A DNA stretch of 64,000 bases from Panulirus ornatus (Eukaryota; Arthropoda; Malacostraca; Decapoda; Palinuridae): NCBI RefSeq assembly GCF_036320965.1, contig NC_092226.1, positions 21,119,502 through 21,183,501 on the forward strand, read 5' to 3'. Positions 1 to 11,739 of this stretch are shown piece by piece (positions within the stretch are counted from its first letter, which is position 1; each line of letters opens with the position of its first letter). The position numbers were made by a program, and so were the translations under genes. The notes beneath the pieces are model-generated. The model was not told the origin of the DNA. It did no database searches and was given only the letters and a program-made list of their open reading frames with translations.

Positions 1-3000
1 GTGTAATTAGTCGAGTAATTAACATACAGATTTTACTCTAATTAATCTTAGGAGCAATTAATGGCATTAATAATGCGAAATGCTGTCATTTGACTAGAAA
101 TCCTTAATCAGCATGTAAAATAACGTCTATACCCAGATTTTCATTAAAATCTGAAGTGGAAAATGTGAGCAAAATAATTTGGATTTTTCTTGATTTTTTT
201 TCGAAAAATGGATTTTCATGAGATTTTCAGGATAGATGCTTTTAGGTATGCTGAATAGGAATCTGTGGTAAAAACCCAAAAATTCGTGTAATTAGTCGAG
301 TAATTAACATACTAATTTTACTATAATTAATCTTAGGAGTAATTAATGACATTAATAATGCGAAATGCTGTCATTTGACTAGAAATCCTTAATCAGCATT
401 TCAAATAACGTCTGTACCCAGATTTCCATCAAAATCTGAAGAAGTTGAAAATCTGAGCAAAATATTTTTCTTGATTTTTTCCAAAAAATGGATTTTCCTG
501 AGAATTTCAGGATAGATGCTTTTAGGTATGCTGAATAGGAATCTGTGGTCAAAACCCAAAAATTCGTGTAATTAGTCGAGTAATTAACATACAGATTTTA
601 CTGTAATTAATCTTAGGAGTAATTAATGGCATTAATAATGCGAAATGCTGTCATTTGACTAGAAATCCTTAATCAGCATGTAAAATAACGTCTATACCCA
701 GATTTTCATTAAAATCTGAAGTGGAAAATCTGAGCAAAATAATTTGGATTTTTCTTGATTTTTTTTCGAAAAATGGATTTTTCTGAGAATTTCAGGATAG
801 ATACTTTTAGGTATGCTGAATAGGAATCTGTGGTCAAAACCCAAAAATTCGTGTAATTAGTCGAGTAATTAACATACTAATTTTACTATAATTAATCTTA
901 GGAGTAATTAATGGCATTAATAATGCGAAATGCTGTCATTTGGCTAGAAACCCTTAATCAGCATGTAAAATATCTTCTATACCCAGATTTCTATTAAAAT
1001 ATGACGTTGAAAATCTGAGCAAAATATTTTGCAAGGGTATGGCCTAGGATTTTTCTTGATTTTTTTTCGAGTAATGGATTTTCTTGAGAATTTTAGGATA
1101 GATGCTTTTAGGTATGCTGAATAGAAATCTGTGGTCAAAACCTAAAATTTCGTGTAATTAGTCGAGTAATTAGCATACTAATTTTACTATAATTATCTTA
1201 GGAGTAATTAATGGCATTAATAATGCGAAATGCTGTCATTTTACTAGAAATCCTTAATCAGCATGTAAAATAACGTCTATACCCAGATTTTCATTAAAAT
1301 CTGAAGAAGTTGAAAATCTGAGCAAAATATTTTGCAAGGGTATTGCCTTGGATTTTTCTTGATTTTTTCCAAAAAATGGATTTTCCTGACAATTTCAGGA
1401 TAGATGATTTTAGGTATGCTGAATAGGAATCTGTGGTCAAAACACAAAAATTCGTGTAATTATTCGAGTAATTAACATACTGATTTTACTATAATTAATC
1501 TTAGGAGTAATTAATGGCATTAATAATGCGAAATGCTGTCATTTGACTAGAAATCCTCAATCAGCATGTAAAATAACGTCTGTACCCAGATTTTCATTAA
1601 AATCTGAAGTGGAAAATCTGAGCAAAATAATTTGGATTTTTCTTGATTTTTTTTTTCGAAAATTGATTTTCCTGAGAATTTCAGGATAGATGCTTTTAGG
1701 TATGCTGAATAGGAATCTGTGGTCAAAACCCAAAAATTCTTGTAATTAGTTGAGAAATTAGCATACTAATTTTACTATAATTAATCTTAGGAGTAATTAA
1801 TGGCATTAATAATGCGAAATGCTGTCATTTGACTAGAACCCCTTAATCAGCATGTAAATATCTTCTATACCCAGATTTCTATTAGTCTCTGAAGTTGAAA
1901 ATCTGAGCAAAATATTTTGCAAGGGTATGGCCTTGGATTTTTCTTGATTTTTTCCGAAAAATGGATTTTCTTGAGAATTTCAGGATAGATTCTTTTAGGT
2001 ATGCTGAATAGGAATCTGTGGTCAAAACCCAAAAATTCGTGTAATTAGTCGAGTAATTAACATACTAATTTTACTATAATTAATCTTAGGAGTAATTAAT
2101 GGCATTAATAATGCGAAATGCTGTCATTTGACTAGAAATCCTTAATCAGCATGTAAAATAACGTCTATACCCAGATTTTCGTTAAAATCTGAAGAATTTG
2201 AAAATCTGAGCAAAATGATTTGCCAGGGATTTTTTGCCTTGGATTTTTCTTGATTTTTTTTCGAAAAATGGATTTTCCTGAGAATTTCAGGATAGATGCT
2301 TCTAGGTATGCTGAATCGAAATGTGTGGTCAAAACCCAAAAATTCGTGTAATTAGTCGAGTAATTAGCATACTAATTTTACTATAATTAATCCTAGGAGT
2401 AATTAATGGCATTAATAATGCGAAATGCTGTCATTTGACTAGAAATCCTTAATCAGCATGTCAAATAACGTCTATACCCAGATTTCCATTAAAGTCTGAA
2501 GAAGATGAAAATCTGACCAAAATATTTTGTCTTGGATTTTTCTTGATTTTTTTCGAACAATGGATTTTCTTGAGAATTTCAGGATAGATACTTTTAGGTA
2601 TGCTGAATAAGAATCTGTGGTCAAAACCCAAAAATTCGTGTAATTAGTCGAGTAATTAGCATACTAATTCTACTATAATTAATCTTAGGAGTAATTAATG
2701 GCATTAATAATTCGAAATGCTGTCATTTGACTAGAAATCCTTAATCAGCATTTCAAATAACGTCTATACCCAGATTTTCATGAAAATCTGAAGAAGTTCA
2801 AAATCTGAGCAAAATAATTTGCAAGGGTATTCTGGCATTTTTCTTAATTTTTTTTTCGAAAAACGGATTTTCTTGAAAATTTCAGGATAGATGCTTTTAG
2901 GCATGCTGAATAGGAATCTTTGGTCAAAACCCAAAAATTCGTGTAATTAGTCGAGTAATTAGCATACTAATTTTACTATAATTAATCTTAGGAGTATTTA

Positions 3001-3264
3001 ATGGCATTAATAATGCGAAATGCTGTCATTTGACTAGAAATCCTTAATCAGCATTTCAGATAACGTCTATACCCAGATTTCCATTAAAATCTGAAGAAGT
3101 TGAAAATCTGATCAAAATATTTTGCCTTGGATTTTTCTTGTTTTTTTTTTCGAAAAATGGATTTTCTTGAGAATTTCAGGATAGATGCTTTTAGGTATGC
3201 TGAATAGGAATCTGTGGTCAAAACCCAAAAATTCGTGTAATTAGGCGAGTGATTAGCATACTAA
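1..3264. repeat. AT-rich satellite array, about 295 bp unit, 11 full units
   Basis: Eleven head-to-tail units start near 1, 286, 566, 851, 1152, 1454, 1740, 2039, 2346, 2638 and 2941, with a 30 bp stub from 3235. Lengths are 280-307 bp. Each unit carries the conserved blocks gtgtaattagtcgagtaatt, aatggcattaataatgcg and ggtatgctgaatagg. Length differences come mostly from a 15-20 bp segment (gcaagggtatgg type) present in some units. The array begins at or before the window edge and ends sharply at about 3264, where unrelated sequence starts. Short open frames inside it follow the unit length and are not genes. Whether it is centromeric, pericentromeric or dispersed cannot be told from here. 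Confidence 0.97.
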
Positions 3265-3427
3265 CCCAGCTGGCTGATGAACGGCGAAGACTCGCATCTC
3301 GTGGCAGACTTTTTTCTACCCCTACGTCCACAGTGGCGAAGAGTGTGGGATCACGAGACCAGGAAGAAGAATCCCCGTGGATAATATTCCCAATGTCTTA
3401 CATCCTTAAAGTCACTTGGCTATATTG

Positions 3428-3430
<3 letters not shown>

Positions 3431-3458
<28 letters not shown>
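3431..3458. repeat. (TG)n microsatellite
   Basis: Fourteen uninterrupted TG dinucleotides. Confidence 0.98.
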
Positions 3459-3733
3459 ATTTCAGAGTCGTTGCATATCTTTACGATACGTATGGGATGA
3501 TGAGCCGTTCGCAGCACCTTGAGTCTCAAGGTGTAAAAGCAACTTGAAGTCTTGGATGACATTGGTGAGCGACAGACGAGAGGGAAAAAGATCAAGGGGG
3601 ATATTCGATATATGCAAAGAAAACGAGCTCACCAGTTCCTTAAAGTAAGTTACCAATATTCTTTAAGAGCTCAGTTCTAACTCTGAAAAAAAAAGAAAAA
3701 GAAAAAGGAAATCTGAATAATTTTTCGTGATTG

Positions 3734-3736
<3 letters not shown>

Positions 3737-3808
<72 letters not shown>
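3737..3808. repeat. (GA)n microsatellite
   Basis: About 36 uninterrupted GA dinucleotides. Confidence 0.98.
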
Positions 3809-3810
<2 letters not shown>

Positions 3811-3889
3811 GTAAAAGAAAACTTGATCGAAATCAACTCTGCTGCTTGGTTTATGTGGGTTATCTTAAACCCTAGATTCAACTTGTTCT

Positions 3890-4065
3890 AAGATTTTAAA
3901 GAGGACCTGAGTAATGAAAGTGCCTCATTTTCACCTTAGGTGTTCATACCGATCTGTTTCAAGACTTAAGAAGTTGTGATCAGGTCATCCCTCACTCATC
4001 TCTCTTCCAAAGTGTGGATATTTAAAGCCCCCAGCCTCTCCCCCGTAACTTGGCTCGTACGAGCA
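3890..4065 (-). pseudogene. C-terminal scrap of a non-LTR retrotransposon ORF2
   Basis: On the minus strand one frame reads ERLGALNIHTLEER, a stop, then VRDDLITT. This matches the common LINE C-terminal pattern 'ER-L-ALNL-TLE-RR-RGDLI'. The same pattern recurs in the pieces at 7169-7881 and 27170-27520, so these are probably copies of related elements. Stops interrupt it, and nothing recognisable remains up- or downstream. Assignment rests on motif memory, not a search. Confidence 0.6.
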
Positions 4066-4216
4066 ATGTGTGATGACATGTTATTTGCAGTTACATATTT
4101 TTGCTGTACGGAGAGGAAGTTTTACCTCTATATATCAGGATTGGTCACATAATCGGTCACCTATGATGGCTCATCACTGCCTATGTCTTCTGGAAATATA
4201 GTTCCAAAGCCAGAGG

Positions 4217-5212
4217 AGGAGTGAAGACAGAGGAGTGGTGAAGCCAGACAGAGGAATGGTGAAGACAGACAGAGGAGTGGTGAAGACAGACAGAGGAGTG
4301 GTGAAGACAGAAGAGTGGTGAAGACAGACAGAAGAGTGGTGAAGACAGACAGAAGAGTGGTGAAGACAGACAGAGGAGTGGTGAAGACAGAAGAGTGGTG
4401 AAGACAGACAGAAGAGTGGTGAAGACAGACAGAAGAGTGGTGAAGACAGACAGAGGAGTGGTGAAGACAGACAGGGGAGTGGTGAAGACAGAAGAGTGGT
4501 GAAGACAGACAGAAGAGTGGTGAAGACAGACAGAGGAGTGGTGAAGACAGAAGAGTGGTGAAGACAGACAGAGGAGTGGTGAAGACAGAAGAGTAGTAAA
4601 GACAGACAGAAGAGTGGTAAAGACAGACAGAGGAGTGGTAAAGACAGACAGAGGAGTGGTGAAGACAGAAGAGTAGTAAAGACAGACAGAAGAGTGGTAA
4701 AGACAGACAGAGGAGTGGTAAAGACAGAAGAGTAGTAAAGACAGACAGAAGAGTGGTAAAGACAGACAGAGGAGTGGTAAAGACAGACAGAGGAGTGGTG
4801 AAGACAGAAGAGTAGTAAAGACAGACAGAAGAGTGGTAAAGACAGACAGAGGAGTGGTAAAGACAGACAGAGGAGTGGTGAAGACAGACAGAGGAGTGGT
4901 GAAGACAGAAGAGTGGTGAAGACAGACAGAGGAGTGGTGAAGACAGAAGAGTAGTAAAGACAGACAGAAGAGTGGTAAAGACAGACAGAAGAGTGGTAAA
5001 GACAGACAGAGGAGTGGTGAAGACAGACAGAGGAGTGGTGAAGACAGACAGAGGAGTGGTGAAGACAGACAGGGGAGTGGTGAAGACAGACAGAGGAGTG
5101 GTGAAGACAGAAGAGTAGTAAAGACAGACAGAAGAGTGGTAAAGACAGACAGAGGAGTGGTAAAGACAGACAGAGGAGTGGTGAAGACAGACAGAGGAGT
5201 GGTAAAGACAGA
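4217..5212. repeat. Minisatellite, 21 bp unit with 17 bp variants
   Basis: About 50 tandem units built on gaggagtggtgaagacagac plus one base, mixed with 17 bp units that lack one GACA. Further variants change gg to ga (gaagag) and ggtg to ggta. Long and short units alternate in blocks, as expected after repeated unequal exchange. The 364-codon minus-strand frame through it (4161-5255) is a frame through the repeat and not a protein I would annotate. Confidence 0.97.
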
Positions 5213-6033
5213 GGCCCCAGGTGGTAATCTTCATGTCATGATCCTCTCGTTCCAACTTGCCCAGATCCAGCGCTTTGGGACGATAGCTTTTAGCCTAAGC
5301 TGCTTCCATCAGTCGCCCGCAGCGAGTCCCGCTACTTGAGGGAGCATAATGTTAGCGACTGCTAACAATGAGCGGATCTTTTTGTGTGTGAAGCAGAGGT
5401 CACTCACCATGCATATAGACGATAGACTGCCACTCATAAACGCAATACAGTGAGTAGTAGAACTCTCTCTCTACATCCTAACTTGGCGTATTACCCAAAT
5501 GAAAGCGTATCAACTAATAGTCTTACTTTACGTTGCAACAGTTCGACTGTTTATATACACATAAGGTAATACCCGTAGCGTTGATAGTCACAAATTCCTG
5601 TGTCATTCACTCAGCTTTCAGTAGGTAAATGATGAACAGAATCCAGCACAACACTTAGCTTTACCGTCAATGAAAGAAGTAGATTGCGTCAGGAGTATCT
5701 TAGCGATCATACACACGTAAGGAATAGATTAGGAAGTGATATACCCAACAGCATCGAAAAGAAATAAGGAAGAAAAAATAGAATATATATGCACACACTA
5801 ATGCACGCGCGCGTGTGTTTGAGTGTGTGTGTTGCAAGTGGTCACAGTGGTGCCCGTGATCTAGTATTTGCTGATAACCACGAGGAAAGTAAAACACGGT
5901 AAGTTCCCAAGTGCACTTGTGTGTAATGATCACATCGTCAGGGAAGATACGAGAATGAGATAGAAGCCATCCATCTCACTGGTATAGGCCGACCCTGAAC
6001 CTTATGGTATGCAACGGTTGACCCGCTGTGCTC
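5213..6033. other. Unique stretch, nothing recognised
   Basis: No gene, RNA or transposon motif seen on either strand. There is a small inverted repeat (gttagcgactgctaac) near 5350 and a short alternating GC/GT patch near 5808-5832. Confidence 0.5.
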
Positions 6034-6097
6034 GCCCCTAATAGGGAAACGACTATTCGATTACTTGTAATCGAATAGTTATTTCCCTATCAGGGGC
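6034..6097. other. Long inverted repeat (hairpin) at the SINE 5' end
   Basis: Arm 6034-6063 and arm 6068-6097 pair at 27 of 30 positions, with two of the three mismatches being G-T-type changes, around a 4 nt loop (cttg). The central part, ctattcgattac and its complement, is kept in the copy near 56875-56907. Confidence 0.9.
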
Positions 6098-6207
6098 TAG
6101 CATAACCGAGTGGCCAGCGTACCCAGCAATTACGCTAATGGTGCGGGGTTCGAATCCTTAACTGTTGGAGTGCATTGTGTATTTCATGAAAAGTGCGCTC
6201 TCATATC

Positions 6208-6209
<2 letters not shown>
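6034..6209 (+). mobile_element. tRNA-derived SINE with a 5' hairpin leader, copy 1
   Basis: The element has three parts. First is a 64 bp hairpin (6034-6097). Second is a tRNA-like segment with an A-box-like tagcataaccgagtgg (6098-6112) and a textbook B box ggttcgaatcc (6148-6158). Third is a tail reading catgaaaagtgcgctctcat that runs into (TA)n. A second copy lies on the minus strand at 56752-56915 with the same hairpin core, tRNA part, tail and (TA)n. The tRNA fold itself is incomplete, so this is a SINE and not a tRNA gene. Confidence 0.75.
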
Positions 6210-6210
<1 letters not shown>

Positions 6211-6268
<58 letters not shown>

Positions 6269-6270
6269 TA
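6211..6270. repeat. (TA)n microsatellite between SINE and AT-nested element
   Basis: About 27 TA dinucleotides. It serves both as the tail of the SINE on its left and as the left flank of the element at 6271-6516. Confidence 0.97.
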
Positions 6271-6515
6271 TTATCCCTGGGGATAGGGGATTAAGAATAC
6301 TTCCCACGTATTCCCTGCGTGTCGTAGAAGGCGACTAAAAGGGGAGGGAGCGGGAGGCTGGAAATCCTTCCCTCTCTTTTTTTTTTTATTTCTTAATTTT
6401 CCAAAGAAGGAACAGAGGGGGGCCAGGTGAGGATATTCCACAAAGGCCCAGTCCTCTGTTCTCAACGCTACCTCGCTAACGCGGGAAATGGCGAATAGTT
6501 TAAAAGAAAGAAAAA

Positions 6516-6516
<1 letters not shown>
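6271..6516 (+). mobile_element. AT-microsatellite-nested element, copy 1
   Basis: A 246 bp element starting ttatccctggggatagggga, passing through cgtattccctgcgtgtcgta and gcgactaaaaggggagggag, an A/T-rich middle, cctcgctaacgcgggaaatg, and ending in an A-rich stretch that becomes (TA)n. Five other copies are in this window (19275, 36432, 37758, 40729, 41731). I see no open frame, no terminal inverted repeats and no clear Pol III boxes. It may be a SINE or LINE 3' fragment. The (TA)n frames around it code only for IYIYIY strings. Confidence 0.85.

Positions 6517-6600
<84 letters not shown>
6517..6600. repeat. (TA)n microsatellite
   Basis: About 41 TA dinucleotides directly after the A-rich end of the nested element. 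Confidence 0.97.
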
Positions 6601-6603
<3 letters not shown>

Positions 6604-7168
6604 GATGTGTAAATATGGTCGAACAAGCGAACTAACTTCCACCCATGACATGGTGTGGGTGTTGGCTCCAGGAGCCTGAGTAACGCAGATGGCGCTGAAG
6701 CAGGAGACACGCCCCCTCCACTCCTCACATGGGAGGGAGCCAGAGGGTTGTGAACCTCGCCCCTGCCCTGCCACAAGAGCGCTCATGAAATATACTTCTC
6801 TTCTATTTTGAGTTTTCTCCGGTTCCACAAAACCCTTCGAAATCGTAAGTGCTTGTGATGATAAATGATGGTCATTGTGCTTTATTCAAATATTTCAAAT
6901 TAATGAAAAAAACATAGATTGTTTGCGTTTTTTGAATATTCATTCAAAAACTTTTATGTCTGCAAGGAGGTCGTATCTATCCAATATGTCAGTCAAATGC
7001 ATTTCTAGGTTATTCCCTGCTCGAGGATGTGAATGAAATCATGTGTACAACTTATCACCTGACACTCGTTCCCTATACACAAACTGTGTCGTCGTCAGGA
7101 GAGCAGCACACAACAGCGCCTTCCGCATAAACGAGTCATTCCTCGTTCTGCTACAACACCACAACCTG
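6601..7168. other. Unique stretch, nothing recognised
   Basis: No supported feature. Probably includes the eroded 3' region of the minus-strand LINE that follows. Confidence 0.4.
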
Positions 7169-7881
7169 TTATTGAGAATGTGTGAGATGCGTCCACTGTA
7201 CCCTGCCACGAAGGGGATTTTCTATCCTTCGAGGGAGTGTCTCCTTCATATGCCTGCCATAAAACCTAGCGTCTTTAACTAACCCGGTAAAGTCCACCAC
7301 CCATCTGTCTCTCTTCTCCACACCGCGTCTCACTCTCTTATGCAAGTCCAACGGATTTGTTACACACGACCCTCTTTCACCGAGAGTTATTTCATTCCAT
7401 TCATCCACCACTCTCACGCTATAAAGATATTTCTTTACATGATTTTTTTTTAGCAAGGTTCTTAACTCCACATGTTATGTCCTCTGGTTGTTCTGTCCAT
7501 ACGCCTCTCGAAGAAGTGTTCACTTTCACTGTTATCTATCTGTTTTAAAAACTTAAGATGTGATCAGGTTACCCCTAAGTCTTCTTTCCAAGATGGGCAA
7601 ATTCAAAGCCTCTAGCCTCTTTGCATAAGGTAAAAAAGGCTAGACGCTCTCTTTGTCTCCCTCCTCTGGACCTTCTCCACCAGCTCATTGTGCTTCTTTG
7701 GTTGTGGTGACCCAACTTTAGAGGCACATACTAGTTTTGGCCTTATCTTGGACATGAACAAATTGCTCAATATTTCCTCATCCACATACATGTGAAAGCT
7801 GTTCTTATGTTTGCCAGAAGACGGTTCGTCTCCTGAACCATCATTCCCTGGTGACAAGGAAGTTACACTCACGACTCCCAC
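7169..7881 (-). pseudogene. Non-LTR retrotransposon ORF2, C-terminal third, broken
   Basis: Two minus-strand frames make one relic. Frame 7612-7881 reads KIRPKLVCASKVGSPQPKKH then NELVEKVQRRETK, matching the thumb region of CR1/Jockey-type reverse transcriptases ('VRP-LEYAS-VWSP-LKK-I-LLE-VQRRATK'). After stops and frame changes, frame 7169-7471 reads KKYLYSVRVVDEWNEI, matching the C-terminal 'F--RVV-WN-LP'. Catalytic motifs (upstream, above 7881) are missing, so it is a 5'-truncated, dead copy. Related C-terminal scraps sit at 3890-4065, 27170-27520 and 27957-29110. Clade is uncertain. Confidence 0.85.
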
Positions 7882-7980
7882 ACATATTCCTGAAGTTTGT
7901 TTCCCATCCTCAGCGCTTTACGTATGCCGGGGATGATCTTCATGAGTCATGTATCAGACCAACTTTACGAGTTTGCCAAG

Positions 7981-7981
<1 letters not shown>

Positions 7982-8018
<37 letters not shown>

Positions 8019-8050
8019 CACCCATTTGTAAGTACTTATTTGAACTATGA
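7982..8050. repeat. (TG)n tract plus recurrent flank
   Basis: (TG)n at 7982-8014 is followed by catttgtaagtacttatttg, a diverged version of the flank seen beside other (TG)n tracts in this window (for example 31589-31655). Confidence 0.8.
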
Positions 8051-8189
8051 TCAAACTATTGCATATTTTGCAAAGTTCGTAATTTCATTACTTCCCTTAA
8101 TCCGCTTACCTGCTGCTCTAACACTTTCCTTACTATGGTTTCACCGTCTGTGCATTTCTCGCAGTACTCACTAACATTTCTTTTAACAG

Positions 8190-8315
8190 GGGAGTTAGAG
8201 GAAAGGAAGAAGATACGAGACAGGGGAAGGGATAGTTTGAGACGGGAGAGAAGACTGAAGTGTGTACAGGTGCATGGTATACATTTTCTGATGCATGTGA
8301 GGCATTATCTGGAAG
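8190..8315. repeat. Dispersed repeat, related to 48256-48372
   Basis: About 120 bp here aligns by eye with 48256-48372. Shared words include gacaggggaaggga/gaat, atagtttgaaac/gagac, gagaaga and ttttttgatgcgtgtg/ttttctgatgcatgtg. The relationship is clear but diverged. No coding frame is shared, and the family is unknown to me. Confidence 0.65.
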
Positions 8316-8439
8316 CGTGTCTTTGGTGCCTTATATATCCGTGGCAGACTGGGGGTGTGTACGTATTAATGTTGTCTTTTTTTTTTATAGGAGATTCACA
8401 AAGCTGAGGTAAACGTTGTTCCCTGTGTACATCGAAGGA

Positions 8440-9800
8440 CGTCTTGGAGCCTCCCTGAGTGTTTCGAGGCTTCAAAGGAGTCATGGGTGTTCCTATGCTG
8501 CTTCTCTCAGGTATGAACCGACTGGTTTAATCTAATCTTGAATCATTCATGTTGTTCTACGATGTTTTCAAGGTAGGGTTATGTTTCATTTGTGACGGAT
8601 CGTAGTATCTTATTTCGTATCCACTGTAACTTCAGCATGCGCTGTGTGGAGGCGAAGAATGTGGTATAGGTGAATAGGCTTGGAGGTATTAACGTAACCT
8701 TGACTAGATATAATTTTGTTTTTCTGGAAGGTGCCAGAATCTATACAGACTGGTCAGGGTCGCTTTACCTTGTATGGATCTCTTGCTGATATGACTTGCT
8801 ATCACACAACATGATGTGAGTGTGTGACCCAAGAGTCTGCACCTTATGTACGCTGTCATGTTACCGTCTGTGGTCATGTCGTTGGGTTTTTATTCTTGCT
8901 GGCGCTACTATAGTGAATCTACTTGTTTGTTTACAATCTTTCAGTCCTTTTCGAAATCTGTTTAATGTGGCTGATGAATGTACTAAACGAGTATGTTCAG
9001 GGAGTGAGTCGTGCGAGTCTACTGTTTGAGTGATGTGTCTAATCTCATGGCACCAACTGGTGGGGGAATGTCAGCATGTCAGCTGTATCATAGATAGTGT
9101 TAGTGATAGGACACTGTCCCGGGGTACCCAGCGTGATGGAGGGAGTTTGGGTGACGTTGCAGAGCTGGTGATTTCTGCGGTGCTTTGGTCTAGAAAATTA
9201 CAATTACACAGCAGTCTTTCTGTGATCTCAGCCATGCCTAACTGTTGTGATTTATGTGGTACGTCGATTGTCAACAGTTTGTCAAAGGCTTTGCTTGTGT
9301 CTCTTTGTCTAACAGTAGATTTATTCCTTGTTCTCTGGAGATACTAATCTTTTTTTGTCTGCCGCAGTCGTGATTGCTGAGTAGGTCCTTTTGCCCTCCG
9401 AGAGCCGTACTGATTAGGGTTTATAGAGGTTATTGTCTTCAAGGTGTCCTCTCAACCATGGGTTCATAATCATTCTTTCAAAAAGCTTCCCTGGGACTTC
9501 TAAGAGTGGTAACGCGGCGGTAGGTCTGTGAGTCTGTTTCTGGCAATCCTGGTTTTGGTATCATTGTGACTCTGGCTTCGCTGAGCCTTCGGGGAAGTGT
9601 CCTGTGTTTAGCCTAGCGCTGTGGATGTCGAGAAGGTACTGAAGTCCTTTTGGAGGTAACACGTTGATTTGCCTCTCATCTACTTTACTTTTACCCAGGA
9701 CTGACTTCTTGAGTTGTACAAAGTTCCGGCAAGTCAAATGCCATTGAGAGGCAGTTGCAGAGGACAGTGCTGAATCTATAGTGTGGTGTGGGATGATTCT
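8440..9800 (-). pseudogene. Reverse transcriptase region of the 8.4-11.9 kb LINE
   Basis: Fingers and palm remnants appear around 9400-9520: LLEVPGKLFERMI, HLEDNNLYKP, and in the next frame NPNQYG. The thumb and C-terminal part is around 8600-8860, with GHTLTS, KATLTSLYRF and LVKVTLIPP in shifting frames. I could not find an intact YADD box. No single frame covers more than a small part. Confidence 0.7.
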
Positions 9801-10199
9801 TTCTATGTTAACACGTCAGCCAGTCAGTTATTTCTTTTCCATCATCTTGGTTATAGTTTCTGTTTCCTTCAGGCGTGATCTTGAACACTGCTTTCCATGA
9901 ATTTGGTTACCGTACCTTCCTCATCCTCAACTTTTGTTATTGTTGACATTCAGATGTTTGGTGTTAACTCTGGGATTCCCTTTTAAGCGTCTGACTCTTT
10001 GCCAGAATGCCTTTGGGTCACTATATTTCTTCGTTAGGGAGTTGATCGTATTTTCCCCAGCGCAGATTGTGTTGTTCTCTTGTGTTTTCCATTAAGGTCT
10101 GTTGCAGGTCTTGACAGTGTTTTTTATAGATCATATATGTCCAGCCGATGGAGTTGGCGTAGGCTAGGATGCTGGTGAAACGGTGTTCAGTTTCCCCTA

Positions 10200-11050
10200 T
10201 TTCTAGAGTGGGCGGAAGGTATGATATAATGTCTTGTATCTGTCGAAGGGAATAGCAGCTGGTTGCGCTTTTTCTATGGTTTCATATCACCTATCTTGAG
10301 CCTCGCCTATTTCGTCAGTTTTGCTTCCCTTGAAGGTCGGTACTGGAGAGATTTATTGTTGTTTGCTTCAGTGACTTGTTTCCAGTCGGCGTTCAGGGTA
10401 GCCAGCCGCTGTGTGTGTGTACTGGGAATGAGGATAAGAAGGGGTGATCGCTGCTCGTGAGGTCACCTCGTCTGATGTGGATATTGTTGCCACGTCCAAG
10501 TATTATGTACAACGTGGGTCAGGGCTGATTGGTCTCAGTAGGTTAGAAAGTTTGGCTCCACATGTTGAGCGCCAAAATATTTTCTTAGTTTTTTGACATA
10601 TTCCTGCCTGTGGTATTTGTGGTAGGATGTGCAGGGTTTGTATGATGAGCGTTCTACTCACTGATGACATAGACTGGTTCTGGTATCCTAAAGATCTTGT
10701 AGTAATTTGGTAAAACTAGACATTCTCTCCTTGATGGGAATATACGTAGGCTGTAGCAACATTACCTTGGCCCACTGATGTCATTAATCTTTACTAATTA
10801 GGTGTAACAGAACTGGAAAGTCATCATGGGTTTTGTGCTATAGGGCTTTCCTGATGACGGCTTATGTGGCCACACCCACGGGTAACTGGTGTTGGTGGTT
10901 CAGTTGAACTGAACTGGTGTGTGGGTAAACACCATGGTTGTTTATCAAAACAACTGCTAGTTTTTCCATCATGTATGCCTCTTTTTTTTTTTTAAGTCAT
11001 ATCGTCTGTTCAGCCAGTGTTGGTGGACGTAATGCTGAAATGTTTTTATT
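10200..11050 (-). pseudogene. Endonuclease and pre-RT linker remnant of the same LINE
   Basis: Minus-strand fragments include GVVAILVHKSI near 10920-10990, resembling the 'GGVAILV---I' strand of AP-endonuclease-type LINE nucleases. The linker KTLSRPATDL and KYDQLPNEE lies near 10040-10120. Many frames are broken. I rely on motif order more than on any single match. Confidence 0.5.
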
Positions 11051-11739
11051 ACTGAGGTATATGTGAATATTATTTCTACTTGTCTTTCTTTTTATCTCGA
11101 TTTTTCACTGATTTGTGGTTTAGTACTTAGCTGTGTAGTATATTCCTGGTCTGGTGTGGTAAGGTTGAGAGTTTGTGTATGGTCTCCTGAGGTTGAGAGA
11201 TCTAGGGGTTGCTTCTTGAGACGGGCGGGTTTGAGTTAGGCTGGTCGTGTTCCCACTTCCATGGGTGAGTTGGATGAGCCGAGTTGAGTGTGGGAAGCTA
11301 AGGGCACAGAGGTCAGAGTCGTTAGGTCGGTGTCCTGTGTCTTTGGGATTTGGTCATGTAACTCAAAGGTTCGTGCTAATGTGGGTAGAGCTCAGTCAGA
11401 CTAATGATTGGTGATATTTGCGACAGGCTTTTGGGATTTTGATAGTTGATCGAGTTTTCGTCGAGAGGAACCATTTTTTTTTTCTTTTTCTCAACTAAGG
11501 ACGTATTATTAAGTTAGTGGTTCTCGTGAGAATTCTGGGAGGATATATTTACGTGCCTGGGGAGTTCTGTGAACACTGTGTGGGATAGAGAGAGGTTTAT
11601 CCGTGTGTTGTTTCGGTTCATTTGTTCGTGCTACGCTTTTATTGTCTTTCCCAGGGATCACATATCATTGCCTGAGGCTGGGGTGATCGTTTTGTAGTGT
11701 AGGCAGTCGTGGTAGGCTGTTGGCATTCTCTTCATTTTT

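Larger units (their letters stand above)
3265..3889. other. Unique sequence with two microsatellites, no gene seen
   Basis: Between the satellite edge and the LINE tail lies single-copy-looking DNA with a (TG)n tract at 3431-3458 and a (GA)n tract at 3737-3808. Open frames are short and partly made of the microsatellites. I see no coding signal. Confidence 0.6.

Noticed and set aside
4161..5255. 364-codon minus-strand open frame of HSSVCLY/FTTPLSV repeats
   Set aside because: It is the translation of a 21/17 bp minisatellite. Frame switches occur at the 17 bp units, and there is no unique domain.
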